Source: Zygnema cylindricum
Lineage: Eukaryota > Streptophyta > Zygnematophyceae > Zygnematales > Zygnemataceae
DNA length: 64,000 nucleotides
NCBI GenBank assembly: GCA_037447655.1
Contig: JBBHKE010000513.1
Location: 27,115 to 91,114 of the forward strand
Direction of reading: 5' to 3'
Shown here: piece after piece, positions 36,109 to 47,136 of the stretch
Layout: the number at the start of each line of letters is the position of its first letter
How positions within the stretch are numbered: the stretch's first letter is position 1
Notes under the pieces: model-generated
Told to the model about the DNA's origin: nothing
The model's database searches: none
Seen by the model: only the letters and a program-made list of their open reading frames with translations
Translations under genes and position numbers: made by a program

Positions 36109-36526
36109 TACCGCTCCCATGGACTTGAAGAAAGTAAGTGATGGGAGTGAAGAAGGAGGAGCGATAATCTTAGATGATTAGATGAGTCTAGAGGAGAAAG
36201 AGTTTATGAATTCTATTCCTTATAGACATGTCGTAGGAAGTTTGATCTACTTTATGAACTGTACAAGGCCGCACATAGCGGCAGCAGTAGGAGTCCTCAG
36301 TAAGAGTCTTAACAATCTTAGGAAGAGAGATTAGGAGGCAGCCAAGAGGGTCATGAAATATCCGGTAAGAACCAGAGAGTTTTGGTTGCATTTGGGAGGG
36401 GAGCACACTGGTATCACTACTTCGAGTGATGATAGTTATAGGGATGCACGTATGAGAAGATGCACTTCTGGGTATATGATGTATGTGGGAAAAGGTGCTT
36501 GATGTTGGAGCTGTAAGCAACAAAAG
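36109..36526 (+). pseudogene. E1 pol, connection/RNase H fragment
   Basis: It continues directly from 34964: CTCCCATGGACTTGAAG onwards matches A at 11306. It covers the RT-RNase H connection (YRHVVGSLIYFMNCTRP) and the RNase H start, with several stops. It is cut at aaaag (36522-36526) by element H. Confidence 0.86.
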
Positions 36527-37342
36527 TGTTGTCTTTTTGGAAAGCTTTCAGTCTCAGAGCAGCGCAACAGCGCAGCTGCTATACGGAAGAGCAGCGCAGC
36601 TGCTATACAGCAGAGCTGCGCAGCACCGCAGCAGCAGAGCAGCGCAGCAGCGAAGCTGCGACACAGACAGGACAAACGCAGCTGCGGTTACTTTCGATAA
36701 GATCCGTACGGACAACGCAGCTGCTACTATCTTGGATATGATTCGGTGCAGGACACCGCAGCCGCGGGTGATGTAAATGTGATCCGGTACGAGACAACGC
36801 AGCTGCGATTGATATGAATCTAGTCAACGGACGAGATTCATAAGAGTATCACAAGTGACTTAGCCGACAAGTATTTGTACAAACACTTAATCTAGATTCT
36901 GAGTAATATTGACTGTACAATGATAGATTGGGTTGGCACGATCAAGGACACGTAGATCTCAGTAGGTGGGTTGATTTTGGACGTACCTCTCAGGTACACT
37001 GTTATCGACGGTAGAACACCGAAAGTATAAGACTTAGGACTTACAGCATTTTTATGTATCCAGACTTCCAAGTAGTAAAACTGCAGACAGTTTTTGGGAA
37101 ACTTCTGAGTATTATATCTTGAGTGTTGTTGGGTCAATTGTGCTGAAACTTTGGGAGTTGTCAGTGTTTATGCTAGTCTATATTCTGATAGAGTTTTGTG
37201 AGATTTGGATGCTTGTATAAGAATTGGTGAGCACTTAAGAACAGCTGTTTGGTAGGATTCTTGATAGCTTCTGAGAGTGTATCATGTCTACTTCTACTAC
37301 TACTGCTGCTCCTCCACCTGCACCGGTGGTTGTAGAACAACA
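36527..37342 (+). repeat. 5' LTR of element H, with GCAGC repeats
   Basis: 816 bp. Positions 36555-36680 are a (GCAGC/GCWGC)-type array with intervening CTATACGG phrases, and further CGCAGCTGC boxes recur at about 36680, 36715, 36760 and 36798. The Gag ATG (37284) lies 59 nt from the end, as in B. Confidence 0.92.
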
Positions 37343-39665
37343 GGTTATGGGCCTGTCATCAAGAATTCCTATCTTTTCCGGGGATAAATATGTTTATTGG
37401 GCGGATATGGTGGAGACACATTTTGAAAATGTCAATCTTTTGGATGTATTGGATGGTTCGCTGAATGAATCTGATCCGTCATGGTCTAAGAAAAATACGC
37501 AGGCTCGTTCTATTTTGAAATTTTGTATATCTGAGGACTTAGCTATGTCTCGGATAAAAATGAAAAAAGCAATTGATATCTGGAAATCAATTAAAAGTGA
37601 TTATGAAAAGGCTAATGTTCAGGAATAACTTTTATTGGCTGGAAAAATTTGGGACTATAAGTACACAGGCGGTACAATGGCTGAATATTCTAACAAATTT
37701 CGTATTCTTGTAGATGCACATGATTGTGCCGGTGGGGTATTTCCTCAATTTCAACAGGCAGCATTGCTCATGCGGGGTCTCCCTCGTAGTATGAAAGGAG
37801 CATCTGACATGCTCAAACAGAAAGATAAAGCTAGCTGGACTTTACAGTTAGCGATCAATATTTTATTAGAGGAGGAAGCTACATCTAACATCCTCAATGT
37901 TGAGCAAGTAGAGGCTTTTAATTCAGAATTTGGAAAGAAAGGTCAATTTAATCAGCAAAGTAATCAGTTTACCCAATTCAGACAGTTTAATCTGGGGGGA
38001 AATAGAAAATCAAACAATGCATGTTTTTATTGTAGTGAGAGAGGTCATGGATACAAATTCTGTCCTAAACTTAGACAAGCTAACGATTCAGGTTTATACA
38101 GGCCGGGATGGCTACAAAGTCAGTTTTACAAAAGCTTCACGAGGCCTACACCTCGTGGAAATGCACTGTTTTCAGCTTCTTCATCACTCCAAGACGAAAC
38201 TCTGACATTTTCTGAGGAGGACGACACGGATCTATTCGCTATGGCGGCAGCAATGGAAGGCGCAAAGGACCCTGGATGGATTATGGATACAGGAGCGTCA
38301 GCGCATATGTGTTGGAACAAGGACATCTTCAAAAATCTGAAAGCCACGCCGGAGAAAAATATTTATTATGCTTGTGGAATGAGTGTCCAAACTCGTGCAA
38401 TGGGTGATGTGTCCTTGCTAGTTGATGTGGATGGAAAAGCAATTGAAAGGACTCTTCACAATGTCTTATTTGTGCCTGACTTTAAGAAAAATCTGTTTTC
38501 TACGTCGTTGGTTGAGAGTAAAGGCTTTGAAGTAAGTTTGAAAAACGGTCGGCAGGTTGTTAGCAAAAACGGCAAGGTTGCAGTTACAGGTACTAGAGAT
38601 AGTAGCAAGATGTATCGCATGGATATGGCTAATACAAAAGAAAATGATGTTTTGTACTCCGGTGTTTTGCACTCAGATGAGTTGTGGCATAAAAGATTAG
38701 GCCATGTCAACTATGATAGTTTGAAGAAAATGGTTGTTGCTGGAAAGATAGAGGGTGTATCAATCACAGATGGGCCGGTCAAGACTTGCGATGGTTGCGC
38801 TTTAGGCAAAATCCACAAATTGCCATTTCCTAAGGAGTTTGAGCATCGGTCGACGAAACTTTTACAACAAATTCATTCGGATGTCTTTGGTCCGGCGAAG
38901 GTTCCTTCTGCCGGAGGGATGAAATATATGGTCACCTTCACAGATGATTTCTCCAGGTTTACAAAAGTTTACTTCATGAAGGAGAAGAGTGAAGTGTTTG
39001 GTCACTTCAAACACTATAAAGCATGGGCTGAAAAACTTCATAATACATCTATTTTACAGCTCAGATCGGACAATGGTGGTGAATATACATCAAAAGAGGT
39101 TGAAACCTTTTTACTCGAGGAAGGCATTAGTCATCTATTGACTGTTCCATATTCACCGGAACAAAATGGGGTGTCGGAAAGACTGAATAGAACTCTCACA
39201 GAAAGCTCTAGATCTATGCTCGCAGATAAAAATGTGGATCCGAAATTCTGGGCTGAGGCTCTAAATTGTGCAGTTTATATTAAAAATAGGATAGGATCAA
39301 GATCGGTAGACACAACTCCTTACGAAATCTGGACAAGTAGCAAACCAGATGTTAGCCATTTCAAGGTCTTTGGTAGTCAATGCTATATATTGGATACGTC
39401 TACAGAAAGATGGAAAATGGAACCGAAGGGATTACCGGGTATTCTGTTAGGATATGATGATCACTCGAAAGGTTATAGAGTCTTTGTGTTTGAAAGACAG
39501 AAAATAGTTGTAGCTAGAAACATCATTGTTAAGGATGAACTAGACTCCATAGATTTATTTCACATGACAAAGCAGCAAAAGCAACAAAAAGTACAGGAGT
39601 ATGTCATCTTAGATTGCATGCAGGAAATTGTCCCGCAGATTCCACAAACTTACGATAAGTTCTGA
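37284..39665 (+). pseudogene. Element H gag-protease-integrase
   Basis: It starts in the LTR with MSTSTTTA. Gag is interrupted by TAA (37626-37628), after which the same frame continues to 39665. The zinc knuckle is CFYCSERGHGYKFC. The protease has DTGASAHMC. The integrase finger (WHKRLGH, CDGCALGK) is intact, unlike B's, and all three acidic residues are present ([27 protein letters not shown]). Beyond the integrase the sequence jumps by deletion to a point inside RT and the frame closes. Confidence 0.9.
37343..37353 (+). promoter_or_regulatory. Primer-binding site of element H
   Basis: GGTTATGGGCC follows the LTR's ACAACA and gives an 11-base half-tRNA iMet match, as in B. Confidence 0.83.
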
Positions 39666-40704
39666 TCACTCTGTCTACGTTCTAAAGGGTGAAAATGGGA
39701 TAGTGTATATAGCGGTATATGTAGATGATTTGCTATTAATTAGCAAATCAATGGCTGAAATTAACAAAATCAAAACTGCTCTAAACTCACGGTTCGAGAT
39801 GAAAGACCTTGGTGAAGCAAAATATATTTTGGGTATCCAGGTAGAGAGGGACAGAAATAAGAAAATAATAAAATTGACTCAAAAAGAAGCTATTGGAAAC
39901 ATGCTAGATGAGTACGGAATGCGGGGGGCAAAAGGATGTTTAACTCCAATGGAGTTTCGGCAGAAGTTAGAGGGAGAAGAGACAGAACCAGGTGTCATTG
40001 TTAGCGAGTATTTAGAATCAGAGGAGAATGATCCTATGGCAATAATACCTTATAGACAGATAGTGGGAAGCTTAATATACTTCATGAACTGTACCCGTCC
40101 TGACATTGCTGCATCAGTCGGGGTACTGAGTAGGAGTCTAGAAAATCCGAGAAAATCTGATCTGAATGCAGCAAAGAGAGTCTTAAGATATTTGGCAGGA
40201 ACTAAAGATCTCAAACTCACTCTAGGCGGAGGAGAAGTCAAGCTGCAAACATGTAGTGATGCAAGCTATGGCGACATGCCAAGCCGGAAATCTACCACGG
40301 GATTTGTTCTACAAGTTGGGAACGGTACTTGCTGCTGGAGCAGCAAACTTCAAAAGGTGACAGCACAGTCAACAATGGAGTCGGAATATATGGCAGCAAG
40401 CTCGGCCCTCAAAGAACTCTTATGGGTAAAATCCATGTTACAAGAACTAGGATACATGCAAGTTGGTCCGCAGCTGATCTGGTGTGATAACCAAGCTGCC
40501 ATTGCCATTGCTTCTAACCCGAGTCATCACTTCAAAAGAAAGCACATGGATGTACGATTACACTTTGTAAGAGAAAAAGTGTTCTCTAGAGTGATTAAAT
40601 TATGTTACTTACCAGATGCAAAAATGATTGCTGATATACTCACTAAAGCTCTTCCTGCTCCTAAGCTGAAGTATTGTAGGGAAGCAGTGGGATTAAGTGA
40701 ATAG
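39655..40704 (+). pseudogene. Element H RT C-terminal end and RNase H
   Basis: It begins at the ISSDHSVYV segment just before YVDDLL and runs to the normal pol terminus (ADILTKALP and tail). It is in a different frame from the integrase segment. Compared with B, roughly 300 codons between the integrase C-terminus and this point are missing, including AFLHGELEE and [12 protein letters not shown]. Confidence 0.9.
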
Positions 40705-40790
40705 CTAATTGCTATACTGCTATGCTGCAATACTGCGCTAGTTTATCACCGCAGCTGCGCTGGTATACTGATTCTAAAGCTTTAGGGGAG

Positions 40791-41607
40791 TGTTGTCTTT
40801 TTGGAAAGCTTTCAGTCTCAGAGCAGCGCAGCAGCGCAGCTGCTATACGGAAGAGCAGCGTAGCTGCTATACAGCAGAGCTGCGCAGCAGCGCAGCAGCA
40901 GAGCAGCGCAGCAGCGAAGTTGCGACACAGACAGGACAAACGCAGCTGCGGTTACTTTCGATAAGATCCGTACGGGCAACGCAGCTGCTACTATCTTGGA
41001 TATGATTCGGTGCAGGACACCGCAGCCGCGGGTGATGTAAATGTGATCCGGTACGGGACAACGCAGCTGCGATTGATATGAATCTAGTCAACGGACGAGA
41101 TTCATAAGAGTATCACAAGTGACTTAGCCGACAAGTATTTGTACAAACACTTAATCTAGATTATGAGTAATATTAACTGTACAATGATAGATTGGGTTGG
41201 CACGATCAAGGACACGTAGATCTCAGTAGGTGGGTTGATTTTGGACGTACCTCTCAGGTACACTGTTATCGACGGTAGAACACCGAAAGTATAAGACTTA
41301 GGACTTACAGCATTTTTATGTATCCAGACTTCCAAGTAGTAAAACTGCAAACAGTTTTTGGGAAACTTCTGAGTATTATATCTTGAGTGTTGTTGGGTCA
41401 TTTTTTGCTGAAACTTTGGGAGTTGTCAGTGTTTATGCTACTCTATATTCTGATAGAGTTTTGTGAGATTTGGATGCTTGTATAAGAATTGGTGAGCACT
41501 TAAGAACAACTGTTTGGTAGGATTCTTGATAGCTTCTGAGAGTGTATCATGTCTACTTCTACTACTACTGCTGCTCCTCCACCTGCACCGGTGGTTGTAC
41601 AACAACA
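40791..41607 (+). repeat. 3' LTR of element H
   Basis: 817 bp, paired with 36527-37342, with the same GCAGC array. It is preceded by the purine tract TTTAGGGGAG. Its LTR-encoded ATG (41550) reads into E1 out of the RNase H frame and stops quickly. Confidence 0.92.
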
Positions 41608-41970
41608 AAAAGGTGGTTGCTCAGTCTACTATGGAGGCTGAGTATATGGCCTCTAGTTCTGCTATGAAAGAGTTGATGTGGGTCAAGTCCTTGTTGCAAG
41701 AACTGGGGTATAAGAAGGAGGGAGTGCATAAAGTTTTCTTTGATAATCAAGCTGCCATTGAGATTGCAACCAATCCAAAACATCATTTCAAAGCCAAACA
41801 TATGGACATAAGATAGAGCTTCGTGAGGGAAAAAGTTGAGAATAAAATTGTAAATCATATGTATTGGTCTGATGAAGAAATGGTGCCTGACATGATGACC
41901 AAACCTGTGCCCTCTCCCAAGTTAAAATAATGTAGGGAAAAATGTGGATTGAAAAAAAAGTTAAAATAAG
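41608..41970 (+). pseudogene. E1 RNase H, terminal fragment
   Basis: It resumes E1 at the VVAQSTMEAEYM block and includes DNQAAIEIA and KHMDIR. It is interrupted by TAG (41814-41816), then runs in frame to the family tail before the purine tract AATAAGGGGAG (41979-41988). Confidence 0.87.
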
Positions 41971-41988
41971 ACTAGAAAATAAGGGGAG

Positions 41989-42952
41989 TGTTGAAATCAC
42001 TAAATTTATTGAGTATTTTCAAGGTGTAAAGTGTTTAGTAGGAAAAAAAAGTAAAAGCACATGCAGTCTGCCTCCACCTCTTTTCTCTATCCCTCGTACT
42101 TTTTCTAGAGAGTAGTGGAGCCATGGCTGCCTCATCTCTTTAGGCAGGACAAAAGAATGACTTAAGTCCCTCTCAACAAAAGGTTGAGTCAAGACTCGGA
42201 CCTCCAACCGGCCGATCGCGGCTTAGCCGTCAACTCTAACCAGTCTGTCGTAGAAGTCTGTTAAGATAAATAGGGTTTGATAACTATTTAAACTGTGATA
42301 TGGTCTTAAACCAATTAACTCAATTATGAGCGAAAGAACATAGAACTGGTTAATATTTTAGTGCGAACGTCATTTCGCACAAAACAAATGAATCAGACAT
42401 TTGTTTCGACGGTTAACATTCAATGTCGGATTTAATTCTATGGCATATATCACTGTCAAGATCCCGGAATGTTCCCTTTGGCGTTTGTGGACGTGGCATG
42501 ACCTAGCGCCACGTGGAGGGATAACATTTGGTCATAGGAATTCCGGGGAGCGTACCGACGAGTGAAAGGTTGACACGCGTCCACTCAGCGGCCTTGTCGT
42601 ACACATGCTCTACAGAAAGGACATCGGTCGTTGTACCTTTCTGTACTTTGCAGTTATGTGATTCGGTTGTACTTTTTCACATAGGGGTTGTGAGACAGAA
42701 GTAGGATAGCATATTATTAGACAGTCACCTCTCCCTTTGAGAGTTTTGTATAAATTGGCATCTTTGCCACCTCATAATTAATCGGCTGGTTGGCCGTTTT
42801 TAGTGATTCTTTTTGCTATGGACCCAGGGGAGTGCAGTTAGATTGTCAATTCGTCAGCTTGGGCAGCAGTGGTTGTGGCTGAAAGTGGGTTAGCTAAAAA
42901 CTACCTAGAGGTATCTTAAATTCAGTAGTCCAATGGAGGACAGAGAATTGCA
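41989..42952 (+). repeat. 3' LTR of E1
   Basis: 964 bp. It is clearly related to 20362-21365 but visibly diverged, with a lost (GA)n tract and a degenerate tRNA-like block around 42170-42245. It ends GAGAATTGCA; the ATG is again 20 nt from the end (42933). Confidence 0.86.
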
Positions 42953-43358
42953 TCCACATCGGCAATGTGTTTTAAGCAAAGTAGAACTGTTTACACGGAT
43001 AGGAAAACATATTCCCACGTGTGAAAAGTTTTCAAAAGTTTTTGACGATTGAAGAAAGTAAAGCCACGGCTGCAAGGCTGAACTTCTACGATGTCACGCA
43101 CAAACATGCGACATGCCAAATCGTTTCAAAAGTTACGTTGTGTCTTGCGATGCTTCAAAATGTTTCGAAAAATACGGTGCGACAAGACAAATTGTACACG
43201 TTAACAGCCGTCACAGGCATTGTCGACGCATACTATGGTCACACCCTTAAGTAACAATTTCGAGTAAACACATAGAGACACCTGAAATCTGGGTTCGCCG
43301 GATCCGCGCTAAAAAACAAAGTAAGTTCGCTAAGTTACAAGTACATGGGGCCGTACCC
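42953..43358 (+). mobile_element. MITE (subfamily 1), right part
   Basis: It resumes the MITE begun at 20167. It matches 19551-20110, including the ACATCGGC.ATGTGTTTTA block and AACAAAGTAAGTTCGCTAAG, and ends ACATGGGGCCGTACCC followed by TAA (43359-43361). Confidence 0.7.
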
Positions 43359-43361
43359 TAA

Positions 43362-43560
43362 GAGCCTTACTGCTAGAGTTACAAGCGTACGAATAAGAAT
43401 CGCAAAATGGTAGAGTAAAATTTGTGTCATTGTTTAACTTAGGATGTACGGCAAAAACAATGTCGTTATAACATATTAGGACACCTAAACATGGTGTACG
43501 AAGAATCTTCGCTAGAAAACAAAGTTTATCTGCTAAGTCAAATTACATGGGGCCATACCG
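43362..43560 (+). mobile_element. Truncated MITE right end
   Basis: It contains GCTAGAAAACAAAGTTTATCTGCTAAG and ends ACATGGGGCCATACCG followed by TAA (43561-43563), like subfamily 1. No left terminus was found. Confidence 0.5.
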
Positions 43561-43563
43561 TAA

Positions 43564-43994
43564 GCATCATTTTGGACCCGTCAATGACTTTGTTGACGGG
43601 TCTTTGCAACATGCGAAGATAAACCGGGTCTCGCCGTACAGTCATTTATACGGCCATGACCATTGGCAATAGCGTTGTAGAAATTCTTGTAGCCTATCAA
43701 GCGCCTAAGTGTGATTAGAATAATGGTCCGGAGTCCAGCCGGCGGCGCACATTACCCACGAGGCGTCGAGGAGTTACGAATGATCTAACTGGTGGCGGCA
43801 AGTGGTGCGAAATTGCGGATTCTACACCAAGAATCTGTACTTTATAGACCAACAGCGTGCGTACACTGAGTCACTACAACGTCATGCGGGGCTTGTTAAT
43901 TGGCTGGTGGTTGCTGTTCTCGAATACACGAACCAGAATGTGTTGTGCGCGGCAGGTAGGGCATGTGACGCGTATGGCTCTGCATCCAACACAC
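43564..43994. other. Intergenic DNA with one strong hairpin
   Basis: No gene was recognised. Positions 43575-43584 (GACCCGTCAA) and 43593-43602 (TTGACGGGTC) form a perfect 10-bp stem with an 8-nt loop. A short open frame from 43802 has no family signature. Confidence 0.5.
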
Positions 43995-43997
43995 TTA

Positions 43998-44934
43998 GGG
44001 TGTGTGCCCATGTGTTGAAGTAAGGGTTTTTTTCTGTCGTTTTCACATAAAATGGGACTTGCAACGGGAAAATATTACGCCGTACGAAAAATGGGCAAAA
44101 ACACAAGTACATTTTAGGTCATTTTGGAACTTGAAAGGTACGAGAATTTGGTGTTATTATCATCGCGACCCACTTCTTGCTCAACTTCACACTTGCACTG
44201 GAATCAAATCGCGACCAGATTTTTATCAAAATACTACGTTATTGACGAATAGAAAACCGGGTTTGCACGTGTCAAACGTTTTCAAAATTTTTGAACAACG
44301 AAGAGTACACTCTATTTTTTTCCCAGGTCGTCACGCCCTTGTACGTACGAGAATGACGAGCATGTACGGAAAAAAAATCGTTTCGGACCTCGATTTTCAT
44401 TCATGGGTCTTTTGCAAAATTTTACGTCGTCCTTGTCTCTCCCCCTCTTTCTCACTCGACCGCTCCTCTTTCTCTCTTATTTACACGAGAAACAACAAAA
44501 AATATATCAAATGAAAGATTTTTTTTTTAATATTTTTGGTCTGAGTTTGATAGCATATTAAATAATAAATGATAAAAAAACGAAATCAGGAAGCCATGGC
44601 GGAAAATCTACGTACTGATGACGTTACATGGTAGCATGACTCCGCTATGTCACAAAACCCTAAACATCTACATCGTCACAAAAACCTCGACGTCTACAAC
44701 CGTCGTCGTTTTTGTAGATGTCGCCAATTTAAGAAAGTTTCGTAGTTTCGTAGTCGTCTACATTTCGTTTCGTAGACTGTCGCACATTTTGTAGACGTCT
44801 ACAACAATCATATGTTTGAAATAATGAAGGCGCAAGTAATGATTGACATAAGAACAATTTGAAAAGTACACCGTAAAATCTGGGCTAAAATCCAAAGTAA
44901 CATTTCAAAGTTTCGGTTACATGGGAACACACCC
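43998..44934 (+). mobile_element. PIF/Harbinger-like MITE (subfamily 2)
   Basis: 937 bp with termini GGGTGTGTGCCCATGT and ACATGGGAACACACCC, flanked by TTA on both sides (43995-43997, 44935-44937). The interior is homologous to 5771-6728. The open frame 44002-44514 lies wholly inside it and looks fortuitous. Confidence 0.75.
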
Positions 44935-45059
44935 TTAGCAACCTACACATCGTGTCGTATGGAACACTTTCGAATGCAACGTATGCAAAGCGTACGCGCG
45001 AATGCGCAACTCTCACGTGCACCCTGGATTCTAACACCAGAAATGACTATCGAGAAATT

Positions 45060-45535
45060 TACCTATTTGATAATTAAGAACTACCAATCAACCAACGGAT
45101 TACCATTTACCAATTATCGATAACCGATCATCAATTACCAATATTCAATTTCGATTGCCATGTACCAGGTACCAATTGCTAACTACTAATTATCGATTGC
45201 CAATACCAATTTTCGATTACTAATTACAAATTATCGATTATCAATTTTATCAATTGCCAATAACTGGTTACCAATTGCCAACTACTATTTACTAATTACC
45301 AACAACAATTTCCAACTAACAACTACCAATTATCAGGTACCCATTACCAGTTACTAATCACCAACGACCAATTATCAATTATCAAATACCATTTAATCAA
45401 TTACCAATTACCAATTACCAACAAACAATCACCAACTTACAACTACCAATTACCAGTTACTAATGACCAACTGCCAATTACCAATTATCAGTTACCAATT
45501 AATCAATTATCAATAACCAATTACCAATTTTAATT
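45060..45535. repeat. Degenerate ACCAATT-type short tandem repeat tract
   Basis: About 480 bp made almost entirely of variants of ACCAATT / ACCAACTACCAATTATC on the plus strand, with unit lengths drifting between about 6 and 8. It has no coding content. Confidence 0.8.
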
Positions 45536-45627
45536 TTGAACCATGCGTTGTAATCCGATGGTTTCACCATTTCGTTCTTCAAGATAAAATCTTCGTATAT
45601 TTGGTAAATGTGGGAACGACTTGTAGG

Positions 45628-46407
45628 TAGTGTTACGTATTAGGTACATCCATATTGCGATAATCTCGATATTCGATATATATCGATTATCGATTGATCA
45701 GACTCCTCGATATATCGTACCGGGACTAACATAAATTATCGCGATATATTCTGCGATATATACTATTTTTTAATTTTAATATTTTATATAATATGTTATT
45801 TTATCCAAAAAGACAAATAGTCCGATACACCACGTACAACGTGATTTTCGTTCCGTTACTTCAAGGTAGACCCCACAAAATGTAATTGACGAAAAATTAC
45901 TAATTTTGTAATTTGTATAATTACTTATTTAGTACATACAGAACTTCACATACGAAAAGTTCATACAAATTTAGTCAATGTATGATCTGATAATAAAAAA
46001 AATTGTGAACTGTTCGTGTCAGGCTTTCAGTCAAGAATACCTAGCAATCTTCATGCATATTGCATTGTGTTAATGTTTATCTATTTCCAGCGATAAATAT
46101 TATCGAAAGGTTACATTTTTAGCTTTCTCCATAGATTCCCAAGGTATGGAAGGGAGCATGGGAGGTGAAGAGGATGATGACACTCAAATGCTTCCAGATA
46201 TAGAAACAGTAGAGTTTGAAAATTCATTAGAAATTGCAGGTCAGTTTACGGATGCGAAAAAAGGGGCTTTGATATATCGCAATACGACATCGGCGATATA
46301 TCGCGATATTAAGCTTTTTGATACATCGAAGCAATATATCGATTATCGCGTACCTAAAATTCGGTACATATTGAATATCGGCTAGTGGTCCTCGACACCA
46401 AACACTA
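45628..46407 (+). mobile_element. Possible hAT-like remnant
   Basis: It starts TAGTGTTACG and ends CAAACACTA, with only seven bases of clear terminal inversion. Both flanks are rich in ATATCG/CGATAT motifs resembling the elements at 2186-3415. No matching target duplication was found. A 79-codon open frame (46146-46385) begins with an acidic stretch (GEEDDDTQMLPD) and may be a decayed transposase tail; this is not demonstrable from the sequence alone. Confidence 0.35.
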
Positions 46408-46573
46408 AATTACCGTTATGGGTAACTCGCCCGCTAAATGAGATATAACATTTGCTGCATTCACACTAAAAATGGATGATGAATGAGATGAGGAAATGAA
46501 TGTCATTTTTTTTGTTTGGACGTGAATCGCCTTGGACATCACCTCACGTCAACAAAAACGTCGCAATGTGATT

Positions 46574-47136
46574 TGCAATTATAAGACCTCCATAGGTCCT
46601 CAGAGTAGGCAGCTCACACGAAGCCTCTAGGATAACCCTGACCCTTTTGTGGTTCAGAAAGAATAACTGCCACCCTGGCAGACAAAAACTTTGACCACCT
46701 TCACCCCTATGAAGGCAAGACTCCCCTGAGTCGAAAGGGAAAAAATCTCTGAATTACTCCCTGACCAGTAAGTTATGGAGGGTCAAAGTTGACCTTTTGT
46801 ACAGAGGTTCTCTGGGAGAGAGGGTCCTATCTACCAAATTTTTCTAAGTCCTATCTCTCTCTAAAACTCTATCTAATGAAGTACGACACCAATCATAATA
46901 CTATGTCGTATAGAAAGGTACAGGTGCCAGTGTACTTTCTGTACGGCCATTGTACGACATGTCCAACAAGTCGACACATGTCATTTTTGGCCTCGTTCTT
47001 GTAATCCCTTGAGATGACGTAGTCCAATGTGATTGTGCCACGTGTCAATCAATGTGGCGTTGACCGCAAACTGCCAAAAATCCTATTCCGCGATCTCAAC
47101 ATTCTTGGCGGCAGTCCGATTAAATCCGGGTTTCAA
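46574..47136 (-). repeat. 3' LTR fragment of J
   Basis: It is the reverse complement of the distal half of C's LTR (matches about 22175-22728), ending on the minus strand TATAATTGCA with ATG GAG 20 nt before the end. Confidence 0.86.

Larger units (their letters stand above)
36527..41607 (+). mobile_element. Ty1/copia LTR retrotransposon H (nested in E1)
   Basis: A member of B's family with target duplication aaaag (36522-36526, 41608-41612). The LTRs are 816 and 817 bp (TGTTG...CAACA) and near-identical. The coding region has one nonsense codon in gag and a large in-element deletion that removes the integrase C-terminus and the first half of RT. It cannot be autonomous, although the LTR similarity suggests a fairly recent insertion. 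Confidence 0.93.
20362..42952 (+). mobile_element. Ty1/copia LTR retrotransposon E1 (host of C, a solo LTR and H)
   Basis: This is an old element of A's family. The 5' LTR is 20362-21365 and the 3' LTR 41989-42952 (964 bp). The flanks ttaac and tccac match at only three of five bases, so the target duplication is weak, but the LTRs, PBS and MITE continuity on both sides support the boundaries. Coding pieces occur in order at 21346-21679, 31771-34964, 36109-36526 and 41608-41970, separated by C, the solo LTR and H. The many stops and frameshifts make it the most decayed element here apart from D. Confidence 0.82.

Noticed and set aside
44002-44514. 170-codon open frame
   Set aside because: It is wholly inside the MITE 43998-44934 with no recognisable domain; the homologous MITE at 5771-6728 does not keep it open.
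45060-45535. CRISPR-like array
   Set aside because: There are no spaced identical repeats; units are contiguous, degenerate and eukaryotic in context.
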